Assembly: GCF_009733845.1 (NCBI RefSeq) | Contig: NZ_WNXZ01000001.1 | Coordinates: 930,001 to 994,000 of the forward strand | DNA length: 64,000 nucleotides | Source of the DNA: Pseudactinotalea terrae | GTDB lineage: Bacteria > Actinomycetota > Actinomycetes > Actinomycetales > Beutenbergiaceae | Direction of reading: 5' to 3' | Shown: positions 63,483 through 64,000 of the stretch, piece after piece | How the letters are laid out: the number at the start of each line of letters is the position of its first letter | How positions within the stretch are numbered: the stretch's first letter is position 1 | Position numbers and translations under genes: made by a program | The notes under the pieces: generated by a model | Told to the model about the DNA's origin: nothing | Databases searched by the model: none | What the model saw: only the letters and a program-made list of their open reading frames with translations

Positions 63483-64000
<518 letters not shown>

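Overview
The window is 64 kb of very GC-rich, gene-dense chromosome from an actinobacterium. The main support is a complete Pup-proteasome locus (mpa, dop, pup, prcB, prcA, pafA), the pdtaR-polA-rpsA-coaE-uvrB core also known in that order from Mycobacterium, DivIVA-type coiled-coil proteins, frequent GTG starts, and many start codons that sit 6 to 8 nt behind a TANNNT hexamer (leaderless promoters). The paralogue set and the trp layout fit Micrococcales (Cellulomonas/Beutenbergia/Georgenia-like), but genus cannot be settled from the sequence alone. Almost the whole window looks like core chromosome. I see no prophage, insertion sequence, rRNA or CRISPR array.

Layout. 1-5309: an amino-sugar uptake locus, with a divergent kinase on the + strand facing RpiR regulator, SIS protein, NgcE-like binding protein and two permeases (the second cut by the window edge). 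A perfect palindrome lies between them. 5295-19273: housekeeping genes uvrB, an NTF2-like protein, a carboxylesterase, an OsmC protein, coaE, ptsI, pcp, rpsA, a small membrane protein, a hydrolase, a methyltransferase, polA and a hotdog thioesterase. 19281-22575: a glycine betaine ABC transporter with a long, hairpin-rich leader. 22929-24719: a GNAT protein, pdtaR, an odd tRNA with a CAA anticodon, and a 93-bp tandem repeat built from the tRNA 3' end. 24720-29391: an sn-glycerol-1-phosphate dehydrogenase-like enzyme, a glycerophosphodiesterase and two coiled-coil proteins resembling a Scy/FilP pair. 29444-34625: an iron-regulated siderophore-interacting protein, four tandem paralogous lipoproteins of unknown function, and pyruvate kinase. 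34669-40705: glutamate synthase gltBD.

40819-50928 is one long, tightly overlapped minus-strand gene train: an acyl-ACP-reductase-like protein, an NDH-2-like flavoprotein, hisI, trpE, four small membrane proteins, trpC, trpB, trpA and lgt. 50993-54552 is a heterodimeric ABC exporter. A DinB-like protein gene diverges from it with an overlapping -10 element. 55197-63467 holds hisF, an FKBP lipoprotein and the Pup-proteasome genes. The window ends inside trmI, a gene normally found next to mpa.

Candidates for new biology, best first: the four-lipoprotein array (with an apparent G-run frameshift at the start of the first gene), the tRNA-derived 93-bp repeat beside a class-I tRNA that carries a leucine anticodon, the acyl-ACP-reductase/NDH-2 pair ahead of the trp genes, and the structured leader of the betaine transporter.
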